Shown here: positions 51,729-61,262 of the stretch, one piece after another
Numbering within the stretch: the first letter of the stretch is position 1
Layout: each line of letters begins with the position of its first letter
Source of the DNA: Ilyomonas sp963790435
GTDB taxonomy: Bacteria > Bacteroidota > Bacteroidia > Chitinophagales > Chitinophagaceae
Direction: 5' to 3'
Assembly: GCA_963790435.1 (NCBI GenBank)
Contig: CAWBOI010000007.1
Location: 3,807 to 67,806 of the forward strand
Length of the DNA: 64,000 bases
Made by a program: the position numbers and the translations under genes
The notes under the pieces: model-generated
What the model saw: only the letters and a program-made list of their open reading frames with translations
Databases searched by the model: none
Told to the model about the DNA's origin: nothing

Positions 51729-52844
51729 ATGAATTCACGCCGAAAATTTTTGCAGCAAATCACCGCTGCCTCTGTATTGCTGCCGTATCTTCCCAAGCAA
51801 TGTTTGGCTAACGAAAAAGAGGCAAAAACAAATGATAACGGGCAAGTGCTTCGTGTTGCCATCTTGGGCTTAGGCGGTTATGCCACGCGCGTTGCAGAAG
51901 CGATGAAGGGCTGCCAGCGGGCAAAGCTGGTAGGCGTTATCAGCGGCACACCAGGTAAGATTACAGAGTGGCAATCGAGATATAACATTCCGGCAAAGAA
52001 TTGCTACAACTATCAGAATTATGACGACATCAAAAACAATCCCGACATTGATGCTGTGTATGTGATAACGCCCAATGCTTTGCATCACGATGCGGTATTG
52101 CGCATTGCCAAAGCTGGCAAACATGCCATTTGCGAAAAGCCAATGGCGGTAAACGCAAAAGAAGGACAGGAAATGGTGGATGCCTGCAGGAAAGCGGGTG
52201 TGAAATTGTTGGTGGGCTACCGGATGCACTTTGAGCCGCATACATTAGAAATTATACGGCTGCGCAAAGCCGGTTCATTTGGCAAAATTACTTTCTTTCA
52301 GGGCTTGTGTGGTTTTGTAATTGGCGACCCAACGCAATGGCGGTTGAACAAACAATTGTCTGGCGGCGGATCGTTGATGGACATTGGCATTTACGCCATC
52401 AACGGCACGCGTTATATGGTGGGTGAAGAACCGGTTTGGGTAACGGCACAGGAAACCAAAACCGATCCGCAAAAATTTAAAGAAGGCGTTGATGAAACGA
52501 TCCAGTTTCAGTTTGGTTTTAACAGTGGTGTGGTGGCCTCCTGCCTTTCTACTTACAATATGAACAATTTAGACCGTTTCTTTTTGGATGGATTGGACGG
52601 GTATGCCGAGCTTTATCCGGCAACGGGTTATGGACCGATACAAGGGAAAACGGATAAGGGGGAAATTAACCAACCCATCACCGTACATCAAACGGTGCAA
52701 ATGGATGAAATGGCAGCTATCATTTTTGATAACAAACAACCCGTTGTGCCGGTTGATGGTGATGAAGCAGTGAGAGATTTAAAAATTATTGACGCCATTT
52801 ATGAAGCGGCAAGAACGGGTAAGAAAGTAGGCTTGCAGTTATGA
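51729..52844 (+). CDS. Gfo/Idh/MocA-family oxidoreductase, exported
   Basis: 371 residues of an NAD(P)-dependent sugar dehydrogenase. The N-terminus has a twin-arginine-like signal (SRRKFLQQITAASVLLPYLP), so a folded, cofactor-loaded protein may be exported. The Rossmann start is VLRVAILGLGGYATRVAEAM, the active-site Lys lies in AGKHAICEKPMAVN, and the second domain includes GGGSLMDIGIYAINGTRYMV. Neighbouring DUF1080 and ThuA genes suit a 3-keto-sugar pathway. The gene is followed 1 base later by a TTTGTTTTTGC copy at 52845. Confidence 0.92.
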   Translation: MNSRRKFLQQITAASVLLPYLPKQCLANEKEAKTNDNGQVLRVAILGLGGYATRVAEAMKGCQRAKLVGVISGTPGKITEWQSRYNIPAKNCYNYQNYDDIKNNPDIDAVYVITPNALHHDAVLRIAKAGKHAICEKPMAVNAKEGQEMVDACRKAGVKLLVGYRMHFEPHTLEIIRLRKAGSFGKITFFQGLCGFVIGDPTQWRLNKQLSGGGSLMDIGIYAINGTRYMVGEEPVWVTAQETKTDPQKFKEGVDETIQFQFGFNSGVVASCLSTYNMNNLDRFFLDGLDGYAELYPATGYGPIQGKTDKGEINQPITVHQTVQMDEMAAIIFDNKQPVVPVDGDEAVRDLKIIDAIYEAARTGKKVGLQL

Positions 52845-52919
52845 TTTGTTTTTGCCCATATTTTTTGTTGGTGAAACTTTGTTGCAACGTTTTATAGATT
52901 TTAAGTATCAGTTAAATTG

Positions 52920-53640
52920 ATGGCAAGATTGCACCTTTTACTGTCGGCACTTTTTAATTGCGTTTTGTTATTTGGTCAAACAAATAAAGCAATTGAAATA
53001 TCTATCATTGGCAGGTACGATAAACAGGCGGATTATGTCTCAAATTTTGGTGGCAGAGTTTATAATGATACGAATAGATTATATGGTATTAGTTATGGAG
53101 TAAGTGGTATTTACAGACAAAAAATAACGAAATCAAACTTTGTTTATTTTGGTTTAGGATATTATCAATTGCGCATTGACAGAATAAGAGGACCACTGCC
53201 TTTCAATATTCCAGGTACACGAACGGCAAGAAGTATTGATTACAATGATGGAACCGATGTATTATACGGAACACCAAAATATCATTATAACGATTTAGCA
53301 ATTACGATTGGCTTTGAACAAACATTTAAAACAAAAAAGAATTTTAGTATCGACGTTGGAACAGAGATTATTGGATACAAAACTGTATCGCAGAAATACA
53401 ATATTGGCAATGGTTCAAGATACTATGGAACAAAAAATAGTAAGCCATTGGAACTTGGGGATAAATTTCAACGCAGGTATTATTAAAAACTATAAGAAAT
53501 TTTACTTGAGACCATCTTTACTTATTCCAATTTATCAGAATTTAAAAGGCGACATTGTTTTTGATGAAGACCCAAAAATGAATATTTCAAAATGGTTTAA
53601 TGGACTCGGATTGTCTTTGAAAATTGGGAAATACTTATGA
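52920..53640 (+). pseudogene. Small exported beta-barrel-like protein with a frameshift
   Basis: Starts MARLHLLLSALFNCVLLFGQ (signal peptide); the N-terminal piece continues through YGTKNSKPLELGDKF and stops at 53486. Removing one G from GGGG (53457-53460) gives PLELGINFNAGIIKN and a continuous frame to 53640, a protein of about 239 residues ending GLSLKIGKYL. Aromatic/polar alternation suggests an outer-membrane or periplasmic beta-barrel protein; no family recognised. Homopolymer indel may be real or a sequencing error. Confidence 0.72.
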
Positions 53641-53755
53641 GGAAACAACAGAGGTTCTACATTATGAAATCTAACCTGATTTGTTTTTGCTCATATTCTT
53701 ATTGGTAATTAAAAGCTCTTTCATCAAAATTACATTCTCGTTTTTTCAAAAGCAC

Positions 53756-53763
53756 TATCTTGG
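53756..53763 (+). promoter_or_regulatory. Probable -7 box for the S10 peptidase gene
   Basis: TATCTTGG, one mismatch from TAnnTTTG, 23 bases before ATG 53787. It overlaps the longer frame's first codons, which supports the later start. Confidence 0.45.
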
Positions 53764-53786
53764 CTGCACGTAATAAACCAACCAGC

Positions 53787-55307
53787 ATGAGAAAGATTGT
53801 TTTTGTTTTCTTCTTTTCTTTTGTTTATACCATCCAAACCTTTGCGCAACTTCCTCTCTTTGAATTGCCCGATTCACTCACACAAAAACCTTATAAATCT
53901 GTAACGCATCATTCAGCTAAAATTGGTGGCAGCATAGTAAGTTATACAGCCACCACAGGCACTATGGTTTTGAAGAATGAAAAGGATTCTGCTGTTGCCA
54001 TTTTTGGTTACACAGCTTACACGCGCGATGGCTTTTCAGATGCGGGCAAACGCCCGGTAACATTCGCTTATAACGGTGGTCCCGGTTCTTCCAGCATGTG
54101 GCTGCACATGGGCGCTTTGGGTCCGCGCCGTGTGGTGGTGAACGATCCTGAACCAAATGCTCCGCCGCCTTATACCGTTGAAGACAATGCCAATTCGATT
54201 ATTGATGTTACCGATCTGGTAATGATTGATCCGGTGGGCACGGGCTTAAGCCATGCCATCAACAAAAGCACCAACAAAGATTATTGGGGCGTTGATGAAG
54301 ATATCAAATCCATGAGCCAGTTTATCAAACAATATGTTACTGATAACAGCCGGTGGAATTCGCCCAAATACTTACTGGGAGAGAGTTACGGCACATTCCG
54401 TTCAGCAGGCATTGCCGATTATTTGCTGGAAAACATGGGCATGGCAGTGAATGGCGTGGTGCTGGTATCGGTGGTGCTAGATTTGCGCACACTTACTTTC
54501 CAGGATGGCGACGATATTTCGTACATGCTGCACCTGCCTTCCTATGCGGCGGTGGCATGGTATCATAACAGAATTCTTAACAAGCCCGCCAATCTTGAAT
54601 CGTTTGTAAATGAAGTAAGAACTTATGCGATGAACGATTATGCTGCGGCACTTGCCAAAGGTTCTTCCTTAACCGATGCGGAAAAGGGGACCGTAGCAGC
54701 TAAGCTGAGCAGCTATACCGGCTTGAGCAAAGAATATATTTTAAAAGGCAACTTACGTATAAATGAGCCTCAGTTTACAGAAGAGTTGCTGCGCGACAGC
54801 AACCAGGTTGCAGGCAGATTGGATGCGCGTTACAAAGGCATTAACGAGGATTTGCTGGGTGAGTTTGCTTATACCGATCCGCAAAGCGACCAGATTAGCC
54901 CGCCTTTTACCGCTGCGTTTTTAAGCTATTATTACGATGAATTAAAAGTGAACAAAAACCTCAACTACCACACTTCGGCTTACAGCACCGAAGGCTTTCG
55001 CTGGAACTGGAGCCGCGGCGGCAGAGGAACCGGCGATGCAACCACGCCCAACACCGCTGTTGATTTGGCTCGTGCGATGAGCCGAAACCCGAACCTGAAA
55101 ATTTTGGTATTAAACGGGTATTTCGATTTGGCAACGCCATTTTTTGCTACAGAATACACCTTTCATCACATGGGGCTTGAAAAGAAAATTCAGCAAAACA
55201 TTTCGATGAAATATTATGAAGCGGGGCACATGATGTACATCAAACAATCGGTAATGCCTGAATTTAAAAAAGACATTGCGGCGTTTATTGGTAGTACGAG
55301 TAAGTAA
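53787..55307 (+). CDS. Serine carboxypeptidase-like (S10) exported protein
   Basis: 506 residues of alpha/beta-hydrolase fold, peptidase family S10. A signal peptide (KIVFVFFFSFVYTIQTFAQ) precedes the mature protein. Substrate-binding/oxyanion region is FAYNGGPGSSSMWLHMGALG, and the triad can be read as Ser200 in LLGESYGTF, Asp447 in NGYFDLATPF and His481 in YEAGHMMYI. The family releases C-terminal residues at low pH and is common in bacterial periplasm. ATG 53787 is chosen because the signal peptide starts there. Confidence 0.93.
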   Translation: MRKIVFVFFFSFVYTIQTFAQLPLFELPDSLTQKPYKSVTHHSAKIGGSIVSYTATTGTMVLKNEKDSAVAIFGYTAYTRDGFSDAGKRPVTFAYNGGPGSSSMWLHMGALGPRRVVVNDPEPNAPPPYTVEDNANSIIDVTDLVMIDPVGTGLSHAINKSTNKDYWGVDEDIKSMSQFIKQYVTDNSRWNSPKYLLGESYGTFRSAGIADYLLENMGMAVNGVVLVSVVLDLRTLTFQDGDDISYMLHLPSYAAVAWYHNRILNKPANLESFVNEVRTYAMNDYAAALAKGSSLTDAEKGTVAAKLSSYTGLSKEYILKGNLRINEPQFTEELLRDSNQVAGRLDARYKGINEDLLGEFAYTDPQSDQISPPFTAAFLSYYYDELKVNKNLNYHTSAYSTEGFRWNWSRGGRGTGDATTPNTAVDLARAMSRNPNLKILVLNGYFDLATPFFATEYTFHHMGLEKKIQQNISMKYYEAGHMMYIKQSVMPEFKKDIAAFIGSTSK

Positions 55308-55415
55308 GTTGAAATTTAGAAGCAAAATCAAAATCTAATGGATTTTTAATAACTTCTTTTGTATTGAATTAATAAAGGTTTTTATCTTGGGCAGCCATTG
55401 CTATACTGCTTTAAG

Positions 55416-58400
55416 ATGATAAAACCTATACTGCTTATTGTTTTATGTGGATTGACAATAAGTATTAATGCTCAAAAAGAATGGAGTAATTGGTACTATA
55501 ACGGTCAAACGCTTCTCACGTTCAAACACGGCTATGCTGAAATTGTACACAATTTTATCAATCCGGTTCCTGCCGATACAGATTGGTTTAATTATTATAA
55601 TTGGGGAAGTGGTGGCATATCCTATTCCGATCCGGTAACGGGCGATATGAAGTTTATTGTGGCTAACCGAACAGTATTTAGCAGCGATTACAAAGACATA
55701 CGGACTGATAGTTTTCTAAGATCATGTCCTGATAAATATTCTTATCATGTGCTTCCTTTTCACACCGATAGCAATAAGTTTTATATCGTTCAATTTCAAA
55801 GTATTTATGCTGATTTGATTCAACAGGAATCGTTAGGCTTGCAAGTAAGATGTCCTAACGCCATTGGACTTGGTTATTCCATGTTTGATCTTAGTCTTAA
55901 TAACAATAAAGGTAACTACTATAATTTAGACAATGTAATAGAAACCAGGCTTACCGAACAAATGACTACGGTAAAACATGCGAATGGAAAAGATGTTTGG
56001 GTGATTGTGCATCCTTATAACAGTAATCAGTTTAGCGCCGTATTATTTACAGATGACGGTGTGCAAAGCCCTATTAATAGTTCTGCTGGTCCTTATATTG
56101 GCAGCGGCTCTAACAGCGTATTAGGTAAGCTTACGGCTTCGCACGATGGTAAACTATTGGCAGGTTATTCGAACACAAACACAGCAGCCATCCAATTGTT
56201 TCATTTTGATAATGCAACTGGGATGGTTTCCGATTTTCTTACACTATCGGCAAAAGAAAATGTAGGAGAATTGCAGTTCTCGCCAGACAACTCAAAGCTG
56301 TATTATTTAGGTTGGGATGGTTTGTATCAGTACGACTTAAATCAAACCGATATAGCGGCAAGCCTTACTAAAATCTATGGTCAAAACAACGGCTTGTTTT
56401 ACGATCTTCAGCTTGCCCCCGATGGGAAAATTTATGTTACCAAAACTTATTTTTTTGAAAATGGTGATTACAAAGAATATGTCGGTGCGGTCGAATGTCC
56501 CAATCTGCCCCAATATGCCTGCAACTTTAATCCAAAGGTGTTCGATGTATTTCCTCCTGTTTACTTTCCTGATCTTATTAATGATTTCATTCAACAGCCG
56601 AAAGCACCGTCAACAACCAAATTTAGTTTAGGAAATGATACTTCTATTTGTTTCGGTTCTTACAAAATAAAAGCACCCGATGGATGGGAAAGCTACAGAT
56701 GGAACACTGGCGAAACTACACAGGAAATTACGGTATCAAAAGCAGGATTGTACTATGTTCTTACAGGCAATACCGGCTTCTCATGCCCATCGGCTTATGG
56801 TTATATTAATGTAACAGACAAAGCAAAAAAATTAAACTTGGGTGCCGATACAACGCTTTGCGCGGGTACGCCTTATCCGCTTCATATTAATGATGATTAT
56901 TCAAACATAAGGTGGCAGAACGGTAGTCATGCCCGCGATTCTGTTATCACCAATAACAGTTTGTATATCATCAGTGCAAACGATGTGAACGGCTGCTATA
57001 CAAGCGACTCTATCGGAATTTATTATAAATACTATCCACAGGCTTCGTTTGGTAGTGATACTACACTTTGTAATAATCAACCTTTAACACTTCAGTTATA
57101 TCCTGAAAAAAGTCCTTTTTACAGTGCTTCTTATTTGTGGCAAGACAGTAGCACGAATGATAAATATACCGTTACACAACCGGGCACTTACTGGGGACGC
57201 GTTATGTATGATGGCTGCACCGTTGCTGATACCATTGCTGTTAATTATATTACAGCTGACAGAGTTTATCTGGGTGCAGACACTACACTTTGTGCAGGTG
57301 ATAGTCTTTACATTCATGCAAATATTAATGGTGCAACCTACTTATGGAATACCGGCGAAACCAAACAAGGTATTTTTGTAAATAAAGCGGGCATCTATTC
57401 TGTCTTGGTTGGCAACGGCAGTTGTACAGTTACCGATACCATACAGGTAAATTTTACAGCAAAACCAAACTTTAGTCTCGGAAAGGATACAGCGTTATGT
57501 GATGGACAAACTTTGGTATTAAATTCTTCCGGGGAAGAAGGCACTTATTTATGGCGGGATGGTTCTACATCCGGCAACTATAAAGTTTTTCAACAAGGTT
57601 TGTATTGGCTTACACTCACACAGAATGGCTGTTCTGCAACCGACAGCATTTATATAAGCTATAAAAAATTACCTTCCGTTTTATTGGGAAAAGATACCGC
57701 TTTTTGTAAGGGATCCTCTCTTATCCTAAACGCTTACAATACTGCGATTGCATCTTATCATTGGCAAGATGGAACTACAAATGCGCAATACAAGACTTCT
57801 GCAGCAGGCACTTATAGTGTACACGTTACAGATGTTGATGGCTGCGTCAATTCAGATACTATAACTGTTAGTGAAATAAAAGTTCCAACCTTTTCATTGG
57901 GAAACGATACAATACTTTGCGATCATGCAACACTTACTTATAATTTTTCTTTGGGGAATGTTCAATATCTATGGAATGATGGAAACAGAAACAATCATTA
58001 CAGTATTACTTCTCCCGGATTATACTGGCTTGCTATCACCGACAACGGATGCAGTGCCTCTGATACGATGTCTGTAATCTATCATCCGAATCCAAAGGTG
58101 AACTTAGGCGCTGATACAGTGTTGTGCGAAGGCAAAACAATTTTTTTAAATGCAAACTATAACGGGGCTACATATCGCTGGCAGGATGGAAGCACAGCAC
58201 CTTTTTATGAGGTAATAAAAGATGGCAAATACAAAGTAGATGTTGCACTTGATGATTGCACAGTTAGCGACAGCATTTTGATAAGCTATAAAAGCAGTCC
58301 TGTATTTTCACTTGGTAATGATACGCTTTTGTGCATAGGCCAGCAAATGATTCTTCATCCGCTGTTACAAAACCCAATCACATTTCACTGGCAAGATGGA

Positions 58401-58781
58401 AGTACACAACCACAATACACGGTTACCCAAGCTGGAGTGTACAGCTTACAAGCAAGTAACGATTGTGGAACTTCATTTGATGAAATACGGATTACTACTG
58501 CTTCCTGCCGTTTAGAATTACCTGCTTCTTTTACGCCCAACAGCGATGGGATTAATGATGTATTTCGTTTAAAATATCCTCAGGCTATTAAGCAATACCA
58601 CATGGTTATTTTCAATCGTTTTGGAAAAAAAATATTTGAATCTACCGACCCTTATAAAGGTTGGGACGGCACTTGCAAAAGTGTACCGCAAGACACAGGC
58701 ACTTATATCTGTATCTTACATTTTACCGATATTGATAATCACGTTCAAAATTCACAAAGCACAGTTGTTTTGTTGCGATAG
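55416..58781 (+). CDS. T9SS type B cargo protein with nine Ig-like repeats
   Basis: 1121 residues, signal peptide MIKPILLIVLCGLTISINAQ. The first 400 residues are beta-propeller-like (KLTASHDGKLLAGYSN; LQFSPDNSKLYYLGWDG). Nine repeats of about 70 residues follow, each opening with (L)GxDTxLC, then YxWxDGSTxxxY, then GxYxxxVxxxGCxxSDxI; examples begin LGADTTLCAGTPYPL and LGKDTALCDGQTL. The C-terminus is the gliding-motility type domain (LELPASFTPNSDGINDVF to YICILHF) used by the type IX secretion system to export and attach the protein at the surface. Probably an adhesin or surface-sensing protein. Confidence 0.93.
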   Translation: MIKPILLIVLCGLTISINAQKEWSNWYYNGQTLLTFKHGYAEIVHNFINPVPADTDWFNYYNWGSGGISYSDPVTGDMKFIVANRTVFSSDYKDIRTDSFLRSCPDKYSYHVLPFHTDSNKFYIVQFQSIYADLIQQESLGLQVRCPNAIGLGYSMFDLSLNNNKGNYYNLDNVIETRLTEQMTTVKHANGKDVWVIVHPYNSNQFSAVLFTDDGVQSPINSSAGPYIGSGSNSVLGKLTASHDGKLLAGYSNTNTAAIQLFHFDNATGMVSDFLTLSAKENVGELQFSPDNSKLYYLGWDGLYQYDLNQTDIAASLTKIYGQNNGLFYDLQLAPDGKIYVTKTYFFENGDYKEYVGAVECPNLPQYACNFNPKVFDVFPPVYFPDLINDFIQQPKAPSTTKFSLGNDTSICFGSYKIKAPDGWESYRWNTGETTQEITVSKAGLYYVLTGNTGFSCPSAYGYINVTDKAKKLNLGADTTLCAGTPYPLHINDDYSNIRWQNGSHARDSVITNNSLYIISANDVNGCYTSDSIGIYYKYYPQASFGSDTTLCNNQPLTLQLYPEKSPFYSASYLWQDSSTNDKYTVTQPGTYWGRVMYDGCTVADTIAVNYITADRVYLGADTTLCAGDSLYIHANINGATYLWNTGETKQGIFVNKAGIYSVLVGNGSCTVTDTIQVNFTAKPNFSLGKDTALCDGQTLVLNSSGEEGTYLWRDGSTSGNYKVFQQGLYWLTLTQNGCSATDSIYISYKKLPSVLLGKDTAFCKGSSLILNAYNTAIASYHWQDGTTNAQYKTSAAGTYSVHVTDVDGCVNSDTITVSEIKVPTFSLGNDTILCDHATLTYNFSLGNVQYLWNDGNRNNHYSITSPGLYWLAITDNGCSASDTMSVIYHPNPKVNLGADTVLCEGKTIFLNANYNGATYRWQDGSTAPFYEVIKDGKYKVDVALDDCTVSDSILISYKSSPVFSLGNDTLLCIGQQMILHPLLQNPITFHWQDGSTQPQYTVTQAGVYSLQASNDCGTSFDEIRITTASCRLELPASFTPNSDGINDVFRLKYPQAIKQYHMVIFNRFGKKIFESTDPYKGWDGTCKSVPQDTGTYICILHFTDIDNHVQNSQSTVVLLR

Positions 58782-58903
58782 ACTGTAATTATTGTTGCTA
58801 AAAAAGATTGTAAGCAGTATGCTGTAAAATATCGGCAAAAACAAACTTACACACCTTAACATTTACAATCGTCAAATCCGTATCATCTACCCAAATCTCC
58901 GTC

Positions 58904-58911
58904 TATCTTTG
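58904..58911 (+). promoter_or_regulatory. -7 promoter box for the radical SAM gene
   Basis: TATCTTTG is an exact TAnnTTTG. Transcription would begin near 58918, so the first ATG at 58918 would be almost leaderless and the start at 58942 is preferred. Confidence 0.55.
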
Positions 58912-58941
58912 TCTTTCATGTATTTCAATTGGAATGATAGT

Positions 58942-59946
58942 ATGAACCTCATAGGCAAGCTTACGCCGCGCCGGTTTTGGAATGCGGCTAAAGTGGTGGT
59001 GAGCTATCAAATCACTAAGCTTACTAAGAAGCCGGTGCAATGGGGTTATCCTATTTCGGTTTCGTTTGAACCTACTACTTCATGCAACCTGCGCTGCCCT
59101 GAATGTCCCAGCGGTTTGCGTGCCTTTACACGCGATACGGGCATGTTGAAAAAAGACTTTTTCAGGCAAACAATTGATGATATTTACAAAGACTTGCTAT
59201 ACCTCATTTTTTATTTCCAAGGCGAACCATTTTTGAATCCTGATTTTTTAGAGATGGTGAAGTATGCGCACGATAAAGGCATTTATACGGCAACCTCAAC
59301 CAACGCGCATTACTTAACCGATGAGAAAGCAAAACAGGCGGTGGAAAGCGGTTTGGACAGATTGATTATTTCGATTGACGGAACCACGCAGGACGTTTAC
59401 AAACAATATCGTGTGGGCGGCAATTTAGAAAAAGTGTTGCAGGGCGCGCGAAATATTGTAAAATGGAAAAAGGAACTGAACAGTAAAACACCGTTTGTAT
59501 TTTTTCAATTTTTAGTAGTAAAACCAAACGAGCATCAGATAGAAGATGTAAAACGGTTGGCAAAAGAAATTGGTGTTGACCAGATCCGCTTTAAAACGGC
59601 ACAGGTGTATGATTATGAAAACGATCCGCACGGCTTGATTCCAACGATAGATAAATACAGCCGTTACCGCAGAGGAAAAGATGGGAAAATGAAGAGCAAA
59701 AGCGGTTTGGGCAATCATTGCTGGAAGCTATGGCATGCGAATGTAATTACGTGGGATGGGCTTGTTGTGCCTTGCTGTTTTGACAAAGATGCGGCGCACC
59801 GATTAGGCAATTTGAAAATGCAATCGTTTAAAGAAATCTGGAACAACGATAATTACAAACAGTTTCGCAGAGAGATGATGCAAAGCCGCAAAAACATTGA
59901 CATCTGCGCCAATTGCAGCGAAGGCTTAACAGTGTGGGAAGAGTGA
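58942..59946 (+). CDS. Radical SAM/SPASM-domain protein
   Basis: 334-residue cytoplasmic protein from MNLIGKLTPRRFWNAAKVVV. The [4Fe-4S]-SAM motif CxxxCxxC is in SCNLRCPECPSG (Cys48, Cys52, Cys55), followed by FYFQGEPFLNPDFLEMVKYA. The C-terminal SPASM region has further Cys residues in GNHCWKLWHANVITWDGLVV, VPCCFDKDAA and DICANCSEG for an auxiliary cluster. Members modify peptides or other small molecules; no precursor-like gene is adjacent, so the substrate is open. The ATG 58942 start is chosen using the promoter; 58918 is the alternative. Confidence 0.85.
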   Translation: MNLIGKLTPRRFWNAAKVVVSYQITKLTKKPVQWGYPISVSFEPTTSCNLRCPECPSGLRAFTRDTGMLKKDFFRQTIDDIYKDLLYLIFYFQGEPFLNPDFLEMVKYAHDKGIYTATSTNAHYLTDEKAKQAVESGLDRLIISIDGTTQDVYKQYRVGGNLEKVLQGARNIVKWKKELNSKTPFVFFQFLVVKPNEHQIEDVKRLAKEIGVDQIRFKTAQVYDYENDPHGLIPTIDKYSRYRRGKDGKMKSKSGLGNHCWKLWHANVITWDGLVVPCCFDKDAAHRLGNLKMQSFKEIWNNDNYKQFRREMMQSRKNIDICANCSEGLTVWEE

Positions 59947-60058
59947 GGTGATTGGTAATTGAATATTGCGAATGGTTAATTGAAGACTGTAGTATGAGCC
60001 TAATATTTTTAATAAAGCAAACTGCATATTTATAAAGTTAAAAGTGTTTACTTTTCAC

Positions 60059-61099
60059 ATGCGAAAGCTTGTTTTGTTTTACTTCATTTTCTTGCTCCCC
60101 ACCGCTAATCTTTTCTCTCAACCGCAACACTATCACAACCTCATTATGGAAGGTGGCGGTGTGCGTGGCTTTGCTTACATCGGCGCGTTTGAAGTGCTGG
60201 ATAGCTTACACATTTTAGGAGACGTTCAACGTGTAGGCGGCTCTTCCGTTGGCGCAATACAAGCGGCATTGTTAGCCACAGGTTATACAACGAATGAAAT
60301 GAAAACCATCGCTGCTAACATACCGCTCAAATCATTCAATGATGGATTTTCATTCGGTGGTTTTCACAGGTTAAAAAAGAACTTAGGCTTTTTCAAAGGC
60401 AATGCGGTTACTGCATGGATTGATACTTTGCTCAAAAACAAAACCGGCGATGAGAACATCACATTTTTACAATTGCATGAGCAAAAAGGGCCGAAGCATT
60501 ACAAAGATTTGTACGTTACCGGCACCGACCTTACGTATCAATGTCTGCGCGTGTTTTCGTATGAAACCTATCCGAACATGAAGATAAAAGATGCCTTGCG
60601 TATCTCTATGTCGGTGCCGCTTTACTTTCAGCCGGTGTACATGAAAGATGATGGAAGCATAACTGGTAAAAAAGATACCAGGACAACATTCATCTGATGA
60701 CGGATGGTGGCTTGTTAAGCAACTACCCGATTCAGATTTTTGATGATGAAAAATATGGTGAATGCACAACCATTAATGGTGCAAAAACAAAACAGGGAAA
60801 CGCTCGGTTTGCTGCTGGAAAAACCGGAACAAATTGAATACAGCCAACACAACAGGGGTAATTATCCATTGCCAATAAAAACGGTTCGCAATTACATTGG
60901 TGCTATGTATCGCACGCTGGTTGATAAGCCCAATCCCGAAGCCAGCAACGCCGCTTTGCTGCACCGCACCATCACCATCAGCAATATGAATGTTTCGGGA
61001 AGGGTAAGAAAGCTGCCGCGCAAAACAATAGATGCGTTTGTAGAATGCGGGCAGCAAGGTGTGAGAGCCTTCTTCAAACAAAACAATCAACCTTTATAA
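60059..61099 (+). pseudogene. Patatin-like phospholipase with two frameshifts
   Basis: The N-terminal piece (60059-60697) has a signal peptide (FYFIFLLPTANLFSQ), the glycine-rich oxyanion site MEGGGVRGFAYIG and the nucleophile GGSSVGAIQAALLA. The partner DGG of the catalytic dyad lies in HLMTDGGLLSNYPIQIFDD, in a second frame starting near 60685; the C-terminal part (NRETLGLLLEKPEQIEYSQ onward) is in the third frame from about 60785. At least two indels are needed to rejoin one protein of about 347 residues. Loss of lipase function or assembly error. Confidence 0.78.
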
Positions 61100-61262
61100 A
61101 TCACAAGCTCATATCTTTTTTTACCCAATACCTTTTCATTGAATCACTACCCTTTCTTTTGCATTAAATAAAAATAAAAAGGACAAGAACAAACAATCTT
61201 TTTTCTTTTCGTTCGTGTTGATAGAGTTTGGTTTTACATCATTTTTTGAAGTAAGGTTTTAC

